From a virus, in IMG/VR virus record IMGVR_UViG_3300046543_000274, positions 1-30,931 of that record: a DNA stretch of 30,931 nt. The stretch is one strand, 5' to 3'. Shown piece after piece: positions 9,140 to 16,323 of the stretch (its first letter is position 1; every line of letters begins with the position of its first letter). The position numbers and the translations under genes are program-made. The notes below the pieces were generated by a model, which was given only the letters and a program-made list of their open reading frames with translations, did no database searches and was not told the origin of the DNA.

Positions 9140-12021
9140 TTGTCATCCCCAATGGTAAAGCTGGGGAAAACGCCGAGAACTGTGGCGGGGTAGGGTAGGG
9201 ATTGCTGGATGCAATATTGCCCGGGGATGGTGTAGGTTGGGTTGAGGAATGTTCTGGCATCGCCGGTGTACAGGCCATTGACAATTTGAGTGGATTGGCC
9301 AATTAGCATCGAGCCCACATTGCCCTGAACCAGGTCCTTCATCGGGACGAGATGCGAGAAATCTGGCCCGATCTGCAAGCCAAGGGTCTGATCAACCCTC
9401 ACATCAACATTGCTAATCTTTTTAGCCTTGCCCTGAACCGTCGGCTCGCCCAAATCCAACGGCATGGTTTGGAGTCTGCAGGTATAGGACAAGCCCAGGA
9501 CAATTTGCACATACCCAGTCGCCGGTGCTGGCGGGGCAGGGAGGGTGAATTCCCCATTATACGGCATGGTAAACGGGGCGATGATAGTGGTGTTTGTCTG
9601 ATCATCCGTGGCGAGACCCGTGACACTCAACCCTGACAGATGTTCCGCGCCTTGGAATGCCAATGTCGCCGAGCCGATATACTGCAACCCGGAGTCAACG
9701 CACCAAGCATCCTTAAGCCCAAGTGGAAACACCCGTTCGGCGAACCGTTCAACATACTGTACCGTTTGCGAATTCACCACCCGTTCAACCACAGCATACA
9801 CCGCGTCAACCGTCCCACTTACCACACTCGGCTCGGTGACAGATGACACTGAATTATACAACCCCAACGTGACCTGATGGCTCCAGCCGACGAACTCTTG
9901 CTCTTTGAGGAACGTCAGCGTGAGCATCGTTCCATCATTCCTCACCGCCCAAACCATGTAAAACGGCTCTTGCGCCCACGTCCATTCGGTGAGGGTGAAG
10001 CCATAAAACAAATGCGACGCGGTGATGGAAATATCAGTCCCAGTGAAGGTGTTGAAGTAGATGTTGTAGGTTAGATCCCGAACCTTAGTCCCGTCTGAGG
10101 TAACGTAAAGAAAGTCATAATTCGAATTGATTATCGGCATATCATTCGCGCCGATGAACGATTGTTGCGCCGCGACGATGGAGAATGCCGACACGCCGCT
10201 ACTAACTCCGGAGAAATTAAACCCGCCGGTGATCGCCCAAGCGGCTTTGTCGGTGAGACACAGCAAGCCCGACGGCACAGAGGCGAAGGATTTAATCGTA
10301 TTCAACACCCCTGAGGTGAGGGTGCCGGTAATGGCATCCAACTCATTCGTCGGCCTGTGTGTGTTGAAGTTAAATGGCGCGCCCGGGACTGACATCCAGA
10401 AAGTCTGCGGCGCACCGAGGGTACTTGCCAAGACCAGCCGCTGTTGGAAGACTGTGCAGACACCTGGATTGCCCGCGCCTGTTGGAGTGAGAAAGGCTGT
10501 GGCGGTTGCGGCGCCAGAGGTAAATCCCACCGTTGGCGCTGACGCATAATCAAGCCCAGGGGATGTCACCGTTATCAACCCAACGCCCCATGTGGCGGAT
10601 AGGGTGGCACCAGTGCCTGAGCCGGAGGTTTGGTATTGGGGGATGGGATTGGCCGGGGTTGAGCCAGAGTAAATTGCCCCAGGACTTGCCACAGCCCAAG
10701 AGGTGATCGCCCCACCCGATACCCCCGTCACGGCCATGATGATGCCGTGGTTGAAGTTGACCGTATCGCCAACGACAAACCCAGTCCCACCTGCCGTGAT
10801 GGTTGGCACGCCGATAATTTGCAACACCGCTGCTGCTGTGGCCGCGATGGAGGGCGTTCCACCGGTTAGGGTAACGCCTGGCACGCTGGTGTAGGTACCA
10901 TTTCCCGTGACGATGATGTATCCAACACCCGTGCCGACAAATGGGTTTTGCGAATTGGGCGGGCCCTCGGCGAAGTCCGGCGTGATGTTGGAGTCGATGA
11001 AGTTGTCGGTGTAGGAAGTGCCGATGAAGCCATAGTAGTTGTTGATGTCTGCGAGGCCAAAATACGAAATGTCCGCGGCATAACAATTATACGCCACAGC
11101 GCCATCAACAAAATCCCAATTCAACTTGTTCGATCCACCATAAGTGCGAATGTCCACCACCGGCCCAATACCTTGGAGATTGGACGGCAAAGACTCTTGG
11201 TTCTGCGCATCGACCGAGGTGACGCGATATGTGTAGTACGACTGCCCCGTTGTCGCCGGGGTGGTGTAGATGTCAATGTTCGGGAGGGTGGTTTGAACAC
11301 TGGTGAGGTTGGGCGTTGCGGCAGTCGAGCCGAAGTCGATATTGGCAAATGCCCAACTGATCGCGGAGGTGAGGGTGAGTTCTTGGGGTGCATAAGCGGT
11401 ATGGGTCAGCACCATATGGGTGCCGTCGAGTTGGGTGTATTTTAACAGCGCCAGATCGGTGTCGAGGTATGGGCTGTCGATGGTGTAGATGCGCTGGACT
11501 TCGCCGCCAGAGACGTAGGCGGAATAACCCGTGGAATCAATCACAAACCCGAACAAATCTTGAAGGGTAACACTGGCCCCACTCACCGCGGCGACTTCGT
11601 AAAATCTGCCGTTGAGTTGTGTCATCCCCAAAACGCCGGAGACATAAACCCAATCGCCGAGGACAAAGTCATTGCCAGTTGCGGTGATTACCGCCGGATT
11701 TGCCTGGGTTGCGCCGGAGATGGTAAACCCATTCTCCAAAACCGGCGAACCTTGAAAGATAAACCGCAGTTTAAAGTTGCTAAATAGCAACTCATACCCA
11801 ACATTAAACGACGCCTGGAATGGGATCAGGCGATTGATCCCGGGTAGGCATTGGATAATGTACTCGCTCCCCGCCCGGGTACTTGCCCCTCCCCGATAAT
11901 CGACAAAGAAATTCTGCAACAGCGCCGCAGCCGAGCGGTACTTCTGCATATCCACGCGGGCGAATAGGGCAGGACTCCATTCGCCGGAATTGAAACTTGC
12001 CGTTACCGCAATGTCAGCCAC
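9136..12021 (-). CDS. Tail tubular protein B / nozzle (T7 gp12-like) with inserted beta modules
   Basis: The nozzle forms the distal tube of the short tail. The N-terminus has the family hallmark SFNSGEWSPALFARVDMQKYRSA followed by NFFVDYRGGASTRAG. The protein is 961 aa from the favoured GTG at 12021, longer than T7 gp12 (about 790) because of insertions. One is an Fn3-like segment at about 257-344 (YYTYRVTSVDAQNQES...LNW..V.GA..Y). The other is a Gly/Thr-rich beta module at about 404-510 (AGGTGFVVGDTVNF...VTGVSGGAITSW...SGTGATL). Similar modules occur in other structural proteins of this window. I favour GTG 12021 over an in-frame GTG at 12054: it overlaps the upstream stop as GTGGCTGA, a junction used elsewhere here, and places the conserved motif near the N-terminus as in homologues. 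Neither has a strong SD. Confidence 0.88.
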   Translation of the reverse strand: MADIAVTASFNSGEWSPALFARVDMQKYRSAAALLQNFFVDYRGGASTRAGSEYIIQCLPGINRLIPFQASFNVGYELLFSNFKLRFIFQGSPVLENGFTISGATQANPAVITATGNDFVLGDWVYVSGVLGMTQLNGRFYEVAAVSGASVTLQDLFGFVIDSTGYSAYVSGGEVQRIYTIDSPYLDTDLALLKYTQLDGTHMVLTHTAYAPQELTLTSAISWAFANIDFGSTAATPNLTSVQTTLPNIDIYTTPATTGQSYYTYRVTSVDAQNQESLPSNLQGIGPVVDIRTYGGSNKLNWDFVDGAVAYNCYAADISYFGLADINNYYGFIGTSYTDNFIDSNITPDFAEGPPNSQNPFVGTGVGYIIVTGNGTYTSVPGVTLTGGTPSIAATAAAVLQIIGVPTITAGGTGFVVGDTVNFNHGIIMAVTGVSGGAITSWAVASPGAIYSGSTPANPIPQYQTSGSGTGATLSATWGVGLITVTSPGLDYASAPTVGFTSGAATATAFLTPTGAGNPGVCTVFQQRLVLASTLGAPQTFWMSVPGAPFNFNTHRPTNELDAITGTLTSGVLNTIKSFASVPSGLLCLTDKAAWAITGGFNFSGVSSGVSAFSIVAAQQSFIGANDMPIINSNYDFLYVTSDGTKVRDLTYNIYFNTFTGTDISITASHLFYGFTLTEWTWAQEPFYMVWAVRNDGTMLTLTFLKEQEFVGWSHQVTLGLYNSVSSVTEPSVVSGTVDAVYAVVERVVNSQTVQYVERFAERVFPLGLKDAWCVDSGLQYIGSATLAFQGAEHLSGLSVTGLATDDQTNTTIIAPFTMPYNGEFTLPAPPAPATGYVQIVLGLSYTCRLQTMPLDLGEPTVQGKAKKISNVDVRVDQTLGLQIGPDFSHLVPMKDLVQGNVGSMLIGQSTQIVNGLYTGDARTFLNPTYTIPGQYCIQQSLPYPATVLGVFPSFTIGDDK

Positions 12022-12196
12022 GGATGCGCATCCACTTACGCTGTTGTAAGGCACATTGCAATGCTAGTTTAATGCGTTCTTTGTAGTTATACGGCGTGGG
12101 AGAGTATGTAGCAAGCCCAAACTCGCTTTCCCAAATCACGACGTATTTATCCGTTTTCTCAAGTTCATGGATTAGATATGTCGGAATAGTTGTCAT
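12014..12196 (-). CDS. Small hypothetical protein between gatekeeper and nozzle
   Basis: A 60-aa frame starting at 12196 (MTTIPTYLIHELEKTDKYVV) fills the gap between the two tail-tube genes exactly. It begins 5 bases after the gatekeeper stop and ends by overlapping the nozzle start (GTGGCTGA). A GGGTGAG sequence 5 bases upstream serves as SD. An in-frame ATG 12 codons earlier lies inside the gatekeeper gene and is less likely. The content is amphipathic with a basic C-terminus (QQRKWMRIRG). I do not recognise the family. Position suggests a tail-assembly or regulatory accessory. Confidence 0.65.
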   Translation of the reverse strand: MTTIPTYLIHELEKTDKYVVIWESEFGLATYSPTPYNYKERIKLALQCALQQRKWMRIRG

Positions 12197-12201
12197 GTCG
12201 C

Positions 12202-13353
12202 TCACCCAAATATCGGATACATTCCGCCCCAATCAAACCCAGACCACGGGCTGGAATAAGGCGAGGCGATTTCATATCCCCTGAACCTAATCCAATCGGG
12301 CGTTACATCATTCACCGTAAACCCCTCATTGCCATCGTTGGCTCGCGACCAAGTGATGGCATTGTTCACCTCCTGAATTGCCATATTCGCCAGCTTCTTA
12401 TCCCCTGTCAGCGGGATTGTTATCTCCGCACCAAGTGCCTTTGCCCAGGCATCGATGAAGTTCTGATCCATCGTATCTGGGTCGGTGATGTCTTGGCAAT
12501 AGACTGAAATGGCGAATTCTTGATTACACAACACCACTCGCTGGTTGCTTGGGCTTCCATAAGTGAGATTGAAAGTTGCACCAACACCTGCTCCAGTCGT
12601 GAAGGATTGTGCAACGGGATTTGGGATCGGGGCAAAGTACGACCCTCCTACTAGTGGCCCGGCAGCGATACCTGATTGCGCCGGGGCTGTTTGAGTGTTG
12701 TTTACTTGCGGGATCACAGAAACCGACGTGACGACTCCTCCACTGACTCCCGTGACGATGAGTTGGACCGGTCCGCCGACGGGTTGTAGTCCTTGCGCCG
12801 CGCTAGGTTGTTGCCCCGTCGTCGGATTAAGAGCACCAGGACCGAATACGATATCGCCAACAGAATAACCACTACCCCCATTAACAACAGCGGCCGCAGT
12901 AACGGGAACAAATGTGTCATTTTGCACCTTGTACTTCACTGGCGGACCTTGCCAGAAAGATGCCGCCCCGCCCGTTACCGCTGTGGTAATGGGAACGCCA
13001 CCAGCAAATCCGGTCTGGGTGCTGGGGATGACGAAACACATCCGCAGACAATCGGGCGGATATTGGTATTCATAATTCCACGGTGGCGATGGTTGGCCCG
13101 GTTGCCACAGGGTAGTCGCGGCCATAGTGTTCTCAGGCGTGCCTGGGGAACTGGTGATGTAGATTAGGTTGGCGGTTTTCAGCCCACAGTTCCACGGCGC
13201 CATACGCAAAAGTCGGCGACGGACATTGTCGATCTTGAGGTTAAGTTGCTTCGCCTCATTGGTGCTGTTTGCCGCAAGCTCGGCGTCGGTGACGTCTGTC
13301 CGAGTTCCTGGGACCTGTAGCGCCCAATTGGCAATGTCCGTCGCGGTGGTCAT
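12202..13353 (-). CDS. Tail tubular protein A / gatekeeper adaptor (T7 gp11-like) with an inserted beta module
   Basis: This 383-aa protein joins the portal/head to the nozzle. The N-terminal half has the gp11 layout: 'A.W.L......TD.......A...N......RR.LLR..PWNCG' (about 8-58) and YEYQYPPDCLRM (about 94-105). The C-terminal half has QRVVLCNQEF, DITDPDTMDQNFIDAWAKALGAEIT and a final helix-loop. T7 gp11 is about 196 aa. The extra length is largely a Gly/Thr/Val-rich insertion at about 150-266 (NGGSGYSVGDIVFGPG...VTGVSGGVVTSVSV...GAGVGATFNLTYG), similar to modules in the nozzle and the 1113-aa fibre. The ATG at 13353 has GGAAG 8 bases upstream. Confidence 0.9.
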   Translation of the reverse strand: MTTATDIANWALQVPGTRTDVTDAELAANSTNEAKQLNLKIDNVRRRLLRMAPWNCGLKTANLIYITSSPGTPENTMAATTLWQPGQPSPPWNYEYQYPPDCLRMCFVIPSTQTGFAGGVPITTAVTGGAASFWQGPPVKYKVQNDTFVPVTAAAVVNGGSGYSVGDIVFGPGALNPTTGQQPSAAQGLQPVGGPVQLIVTGVSGGVVTSVSVIPQVNNTQTAPAQSGIAAGPLVGGSYFAPIPNPVAQSFTTGAGVGATFNLTYGSPSNQRVVLCNQEFAISVYCQDITDPDTMDQNFIDAWAKALGAEITIPLTGDKKLANMAIQEVNNAITWSRANDGNEGFTVNDVTPDWIRFRGYEIASPYSSPWSGFDWGGMYPIFG

Positions 13354-13356
13354 GGA

Positions 13357-13668
13357 TTAGCTTCCGGTCGAGGGGGTGGCCGGCGGCTGGGCAGCATCAA
13401 CCGCGGACTGCAAGTTAGCGGCCAGGGTGCTGATCTGTGTCGCCACAGCCTCAACATCCGGATCGTCGGTGTTCGTGCCGATCTTCGCGGCAAGCGCCTG
13501 GATTTCGGTCACGGCGTTGCTAACTGCGGTGTTGATTGCGGCCGCTGAGGCCTGGAGGTCGGTGAGTGCGGACATGATTTTCTCCAATTGTTGCGCGAGG
13601 TAGTAGTTCGATGGAAAGCGTGGGATCGAATGATACCTAATGCTTTCCCTGGTTGACTGCGTTGCCAT
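13357..13668 (-). CDS. Small helical phage protein (possible trimeric coiled coil)
   Basis: This 103-aa protein starts at 13668 (MATQSTRESIRYHSIPRFPS), which has GGAGGT 7 bases upstream, the strongest SD in this area. The first 31 residues are basic and Tyr-rich. The rest (LQASAAAINTAVSNAVTEIQALAAKIG...VATQISTLAANLQSAVDAA) is a heptad-like Ala/Leu/Val coiled coil with a Pro/Thr tail. A second in-frame ATG at 13575 has its own GGAG, so a 72-aa short form may also be made. It lies just before the gatekeeper gene. Function is unknown; head-tail or fibre oligomerisation is only a guess. Confidence 0.75.
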   Translation of the reverse strand: MATQSTRESIRYHSIPRFPSNYYLAQQLEKIMSALTDLQASAAAINTAVSNAVTEIQALAAKIGTNTDDPDVEAVATQISTLAANLQSAVDAAQPPATPSTGS

Positions 13669-13834
13669 GATTGGTACCTCCAAGGCCAACGCTGTTATGC
13701 ATCTGGCCCTTTGGCCCGACGGGAGGACTGTAGGGTAGTTCCTTCGGCGGGTATTCGCACCCGCCACAAGTTGCGCGGTTACCTTGTGTTGGAGCGGGGC
13801 CTTCCTTGCTCCATGGAGATAGTACGTCAGCCAT
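13637..13834 (-). CDS. Small Pro/Gly-rich protein with CGGC motif
   Basis: This 65-aa protein (MADVLSPWSKEGPAPTQGNR...) has a CGGCEYPP motif at about 23-30, one CxxC pair, then a Pro/Gly/His-rich, probably unstructured tail. The start overlaps the preceding gene's stop as ATGGCTGA and has AAGGTAG about 7 bases upstream. Its 3' end overlaps the following gene by 32 bases in another frame. One CxxC could form a disulfide or bind metal only as a dimer. Not recognised; the coupled start and SD are the main evidence that it is a gene. Confidence 0.6.
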   Translation of the reverse strand: MADVLSPWSKEGPAPTQGNRATCGGCEYPPKELPYSPPVGPKGQMHNSVGLGGTNHGNAVNQGKH

Positions 13835-14336
13835 TGTTATCTACCTTGTTAGAGGGGATTGCACGAGGTTCAATCGGCCGCCGAGGAAACTCAACATCCT
13901 CCGGTCGCTGTGCAGGCTGGCCAGGTGGGCGAACTGCACCGGAAGTCGGAGGCATTGGCGGTGGAGGCCTCAACCCATGCGGATCATTCGCCCGCCGTTC
14001 AGCTTCTTCACGGTCGAACTTTTCCTTGGCAACCCGATCCGCCTCAGCGGCAACCTTCTTATCATTCTCCAACTGCTGCCGATCCATTTCAGCCTGGGTC
14101 AGGCGCTCCTTAGCAGGTCCACCAGCAGCGAGAATGGCCGCTTCATGATCCCGCTTGGCCCGTTCATCTTCCTCCTTCTTGGCGAGTTCAAGCCCTTCCT
14201 TACGCAGTTCCTCATTCTGCGCATCAATCTCCTTCATAGCTGAGGAGGATAGATGGGTTGCTCTCGGCGCAACCGTCGCAACCTTAGCAACCACATCAAG
14301 CAACGCAGCAAGTCTTCCAGGGTCTTTGATCGGCAT
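13827..14336 (-). CDS. Coiled-coil phage protein with proline-rich tail
   Basis: This 169-aa protein starts at the ATG at 14336 (MPIKDPGRLAALLDVVAKVA), preceded by AAGGGA. The open frame extends 26 codons further upstream without an SD, so I use the internal ATG. Residues about 32-115 are highly charged and Glu/Lys/Ala-rich (EIDAQNEELRKEGLELAKKEE), a long coiled coil. Residues about 120-160 are Pro/Arg-rich (GLRPPPPMPPTSG). The composition resembles scaffold-like or assembly-chaperone proteins, but the dedicated scaffold is upstream of the capsid gene. Function unassigned. Confidence 0.78.
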   Translation of the reverse strand: MPIKDPGRLAALLDVVAKVATVAPRATHLSSSAMKEIDAQNEELRKEGLELAKKEEDERAKRDHEAAILAAGGPAKERLTQAEMDRQQLENDKKVAAEADRVAKEKFDREEAERRANDPHGLRPPPPMPPTSGAVRPPGQPAQRPEDVEFPRRPIEPRAIPSNKVDNNG

Positions 14337-14337
14337 G

Positions 14338-14541
14338 TCAGTGTTTCCCTTGTGATCCACAATGGTGGATGGACGATGACGCCATCGGTGCCTTATACCC
14401 CCGACCGGCGTCAAGGCTGGGGATAGTTCGAATGTGAACCTGATGGATGCCGAGTTCTGACACCGCGCCAGGGTCGATTGCGCGGGAGTTGGGTTCTACC
14501 TTGCCCCCGGCCATTCGCGTTGGTGCACGTCCTTGTTTCAT
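14338..14541 (-). CDS. Small conserved-type phage protein, basic N-terminus
   Basis: This 67-aa frame starts at 14541 (MKQGRAPTRMAGGKVEPNSR), with an ATGA overlap with the preceding stop and AGAAGGG just upstream. The pattern 'MKQGR.PT.....GGKVEP.S.A..P.AV...G.H' looks like a short conserved protein of podovirus late regions that I remember without a function. It contains ELGIHQVHIRTIPSLDAGRGY. It sits one base before the next gene. An upstream GTG/TTG-type extension inside the previous gene is unlikely. Confidence 0.65.
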   Translation of the reverse strand: MKQGRAPTRMAGGKVEPNSRAIDPGAVSELGIHQVHIRTIPSLDAGRGYKAPMASSSIHHCGSQGKH

Positions 14542-14933
14542 GATCCCTTCTCCGGTTTGGCGAGGGCACGACTCCAATCATAGCGATTGCCGCCACGTTG
14601 GGTCATTTCCTCGCGTACTCGCTCGAACCCGCCGTGTTTGTCTTTGTCATACATATCCTCGAGGATGTGTTTGAACCGATCGGCGCACCGTTCGATTTCT
14701 TGCTTAATATGCAGCGGCGGCGGGATGCCGAGTTCGTTGTAGAGGTTCTGCATATCGTGAACGTCGTGGAAGTACATGATAAACCGCCGCACACGCTCAG
14801 GGACTTCGGTTTCAGCGTCACGCATATACTTGGTAATTTCACGCATCTCAAGCAACATTGCCCGCATGTCCCGGGCAATGCGCGTGAGACTTAGATCGTC
14901 TTCATCATCAATTTTCGGCTTATCGTTCACCAT
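14538..14933 (-). CDS. Hypothetical helical phage protein
   Basis: This 131-aa protein has an acidic N-terminus (MVNDKPKIDDEDDLS) followed by amphipathic helices rich in Arg/Glu/Met (ARDMRAMLLEMREITKYMRDAE, then a long helix to about 115) and a Trp-containing basic end. There is no signal peptide or membrane segment. The start overlaps the preceding membrane-peptide gene by 7 bases (ATGGTGA) and the end overlaps the next by ATGA. I do not recognise the family. The charge pattern and high helix content are typical of small head or tail assembly factors. Confidence 0.75.
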   Translation of the reverse strand: MVNDKPKIDDEDDLSLTRIARDMRAMLLEMREITKYMRDAETEVPERVRRFIMYFHDVHDMQNLYNELGIPPPLHIKQEIERCADRFKHILEDMYDKDKHGGFERVREEMTQRGGNRYDWSRALAKPEKGS

Positions 14934-15085
14934 CCACCCCTACCGAACAGGACAAAAATCACGATGATGACGAGAAGGATCGGGACAATTCCACCGCCCC
15001 AACCGTAGGTGTTATAGCCGTAATACCCACCACCGAGCCCGCCGAAGAGGAGGATGATGATGAGGACGAGAAGAATCGGGGACAT
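14927..15085 (-). CDS. Two-helix glycine-rich small membrane protein
   Basis: Reading the minus strand from the ATG at 15085 gives 52 residues. Two hydrophobic helices (about 4-14, SPILLVLIIILLF, and 33-47, IVPILLVIIVIFVLF) are separated by a Gly/Tyr hinge (GGLGGGYYGYNTYGWGGG), with a GRGGW end. The two halves repeat the core PILLV.I(I/V)I, so it looks like an internal duplication. It resembles DUF3309-type hydrophobic peptides of alphaproteobacteria. AAGGGG lies about 11 bases upstream, overlapping the end of the previous gene. A membrane or lysis role (pinholin/antiholin-like) is possible but unproven. Confidence 0.65.
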   Translation of the reverse strand: MSPILLVLIIILLFGGLGGGYYGYNTYGWGGGIVPILLVIIVIFVLFGRGGW

Positions 15086-15088
15086 GGC

Positions 15089-15232
15089 TCATTTCCCCTT
15101 CTTCTTGGGTTTCTTCGCCATATCTGCCGCGGTGAATTCCTTGCCAACCTTCTGTGGCACACCGCCGAAACCGCCTTTGGTATGGGCAGCGGCACGCATG
15201 AGCTTGGCTTGTGCAGGTGTTTTGCTAGGCAC
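15089..15232 (-). CDS. Small basic phage protein, GTG start (PSKTPAQAKLM type)
   Basis: This 47-aa protein starts at the GTG at 15232, which has GGAGG 6 bases upstream and overlaps the preceding stop by 8 bases (GTGCCTAG). The sequence pattern 'PSKT.AQ.KLM.AAAH.....GVPQ.VGKEF..AD' is a recurring small podovirus and siphovirus protein of unknown role. The C-terminus is very basic (KKPKKKGK). A longer reading starting further upstream would include a low-complexity Arg/Ser segment that is an out-of-frame shadow of the preceding gene, so I reject it. Confidence 0.75.
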   Translation of the reverse strand: MPSKTPAQAKLMRAAAHTKGGFGGVPQKVGKEFTAADMAKKPKKKGK

Positions 15233-15491
15233 GTCTACCTCCTCGACCCACTGGGTCACGGTTTGTGTTAAGATTAACGCCAGGGTTTTGGATTGCCCAG
15301 ATGAGCGCCTCGAGGCCGATTGTGGCCAGTGCGGCCTCAGGGTAAGCCGCCGAGATGACGGCGATGACATCCTCGGCGATCTGCTCGGTGTTGCGCGCAG
15401 TCGGGTCTTGGATGATTGATATAACATCGGTTAGCGGGAACTGCCGCACCGCATCAACCATGGCGTTTAGTCGGGAATAGGTGAGGGTCAT
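15225..15491 (-). CDS. Hypothetical small protein
   Basis: This 88-aa protein begins MTLTYSRLNAMVDAVRQFPL at 15491, with the ATGA overlap with the lipoprotein gene. It is helical in the first half, with a hydrophobic stretch at about 41-66 (DVIAVISAAYPEAALATIG...LIWAIQ) that is only moderately hydrophobic, then a polar Arg/Gly end. Not recognised. The reading frame is supported by coupling on both sides. Confidence 0.7.
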   Translation of the reverse strand: MTLTYSRLNAMVDAVRQFPLTDVISIIQDPTARNTEQIAEDVIAVISAAYPEAALATIGLEALIWAIQNPGVNLNTNRDPVGRGGRRA

Positions 15492-15874
15492 TTGAAGTCG
15501 TGGGTGATGATCCAGTCAACGGTGGACTGGGGAAGGGCGTATTTGTGCTGGATGAGGGCAATGTCAGTGGGAGAAAGCGCCTTCATCTTGATGCCGTTGA
15601 GCAACCCACCCTGCTGGAGGGTGACAAGCCCGGCGAAGATCGCGGCGACGGCACTGGCTTGGGTAAGGTTCGACCCGCCCGCCGTGACGTTACATGCGTT
15701 GATGACAGAGTTGAGCGCGGTGGTTTGTTTGTCGCTGAGAACAAGGCCAGATGCTGACAGGGCCTGGGCGGTAGTGCAAACATACTCAGCAACCGCCGTT
15801 GCGTCGGCCTGGGCCTGGGCATTACACCCAGCAAGGGTCAACCCAAGAAGTGAAACTACCAGAAACTTTCTCAT
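15488..15874 (-). CDS. Phage lipoprotein
   Basis: This 128-aa protein has a classic lipoprotein signal: basic start MRKF, hydrophobic core LVVSLLGL and lipobox TLAGC with Cys17. After cleavage the mature protein starts C-N, with no Asp at +2, so it would be sorted to the outer membrane in a Gram-negative cell. The mature part is Ala/Thr/Ser-rich and helical, with two more cysteines (about 33 and 61). Located in the small-gene block after the holin-like gene, it could be an outer-membrane component of lysis or superinfection exclusion. It is longer than usual Rz1-type spanins. The ATGA overlap with the upstream gene supports the start. Confidence 0.8.
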   Translation of the reverse strand: MRKFLVVSLLGLTLAGCNAQAQADATAVAEYVCTTAQALSASGLVLSDKQTTALNSVINACNVTAGGSNLTQASAVAAIFAGLVTLQQGGLLNGIKMKALSPTDIALIQHKYALPQSTVDWIITHDFK

Positions 15875-16059
15875 GTCGCTAATCCTGCTTTAGTCCGTTG
15901 AGCCTTGATGAACGCGTAGAGGATTTCCTGATCCTCAGTAGTGATCGTAACGTGAACCATCCATCCTTTGGAAAGGATGATGCTGTTGTCGTTCTGCCAT
16001 GCGATGTCCACCCCAAGGTCTTTGAGGGTAATCTCGGCGATAGTAACTGTGTTCGCCAT
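15871..16059 (-). CDS. Hypothetical small protein overlapping a lipoprotein gene
   Basis: This 62-aa frame starts at the ATG at 16059 (MANTVTIAEITLKDLGVDIA), with GGAG 9 bases upstream, and ends by overlapping the next start (ATGA). It has alternating strands and a C-terminal helix (EDQEILYAFIKAQRTKAG), with no membrane segment. Its first 125 bases are shared with the end of the 75-aa lipoprotein frame. The frame is open another 32 codons upstream, but those are unlikely to be translated from there. Function unknown. Confidence 0.68.
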   Translation of the reverse strand: MANTVTIAEITLKDLGVDIAWQNDNSIILSKGWMVHVTITTEDQEILYAFIKAQRTKAGLAT

Positions 16060-16162
16060 TGATGGTTGCTCCTGTTTCGGTTGAGATACTGGACCAGTAT
16101 TGGGAAGATGGCTGACTTGCACATCCGGCCAGGGCCAGGGGGAATAACAAGGCAAATCTCAT
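15935..16162 (-). CDS. Small lipoprotein, possible outer-membrane spanin-like
   Basis: This 75-aa frame starts at 16162 with MRFALLFPLALAGC: a short hydrophobic signal and an LAGC lipobox (Cys14), then ASQPSSQYW. The ATG overlaps the stop of the 54-aa gene as ATGA, with AAGGGTGG about 8 bases before it. Its last 125 bases overlap the next gene in another frame, the kind of nesting common in Rz/Rz1 pairs, although here the overlapping partner has no N-terminal membrane anchor. The mature protein is polar, with Tyr/Arg/His and no strong proline run. Moderate confidence that it is made; low that it is a spanin. Confidence 0.58.
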   Translation of the reverse strand: MRFALLFPLALAGCASQPSSQYWSSISTETGATINGEHSYYRRDYPQRPWGGHRMAERQQHHPFQRMDGSRYDHY

Positions 16163-16323
16163 TTACACACCACCCTTGCATTTATAGGCAGCCCGCCCAT
16201 AGATAGAATGGTTAGCTCATGCTGGACGTAGGCGATGCATTCTCGTGCGTTGGCAAACCGTCCTTCAGGAACGGCCTCGACCATATGCCCGTTGAGGTAG
16301 AGGACGAGGGCTAGGTGTTTCAT
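16159..16323 (-). CDS. Small hypothetical protein downstream of holin-like gene
   Basis: Translation from the ATG at 16323 gives 54 residues (MKHLALVLYLNGHMVEAVPE...ELTILSMGGLPINARVVCK). The start overlaps the stop of the holin-like gene as ATGA and the stop overlaps the lipoprotein start as ATGA. It fills what would otherwise be a gap. It looks like a short alpha/beta protein with a 'fan..eC..yv' helix. Not recognised. The double coupling and clean open frame are the evidence. Confidence 0.62.
   Translation of the reverse strand: MKHLALVLYLNGHMVEAVPEGRFANARECIAYVQHELTILSMGGLPINARVVCK

Noticed and set aside
10550-11086. Minus-strand frame of 178 aa, His/Arg/Trp-rich
   Set aside because: Out-of-frame reading of the repetitive Gly/Thr part of the nozzle gene, typical of frame-shifted GGN codons.
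12021-12054. GTG at 12054 as the nozzle start
   Set aside because: No SD and it adds 11 residues ahead of the conserved motif; the GTG at 12021 overlaps the upstream stop in the same way as other junctions. Kept as an alternative only.
13637-13767. Start of the 103-aa protein at 13767
   Set aside because: It would add 33 Arg/Pro-rich residues from an out-of-frame reading of the 65-aa gene; the ATG at 13668 has a strong GGAGGT.
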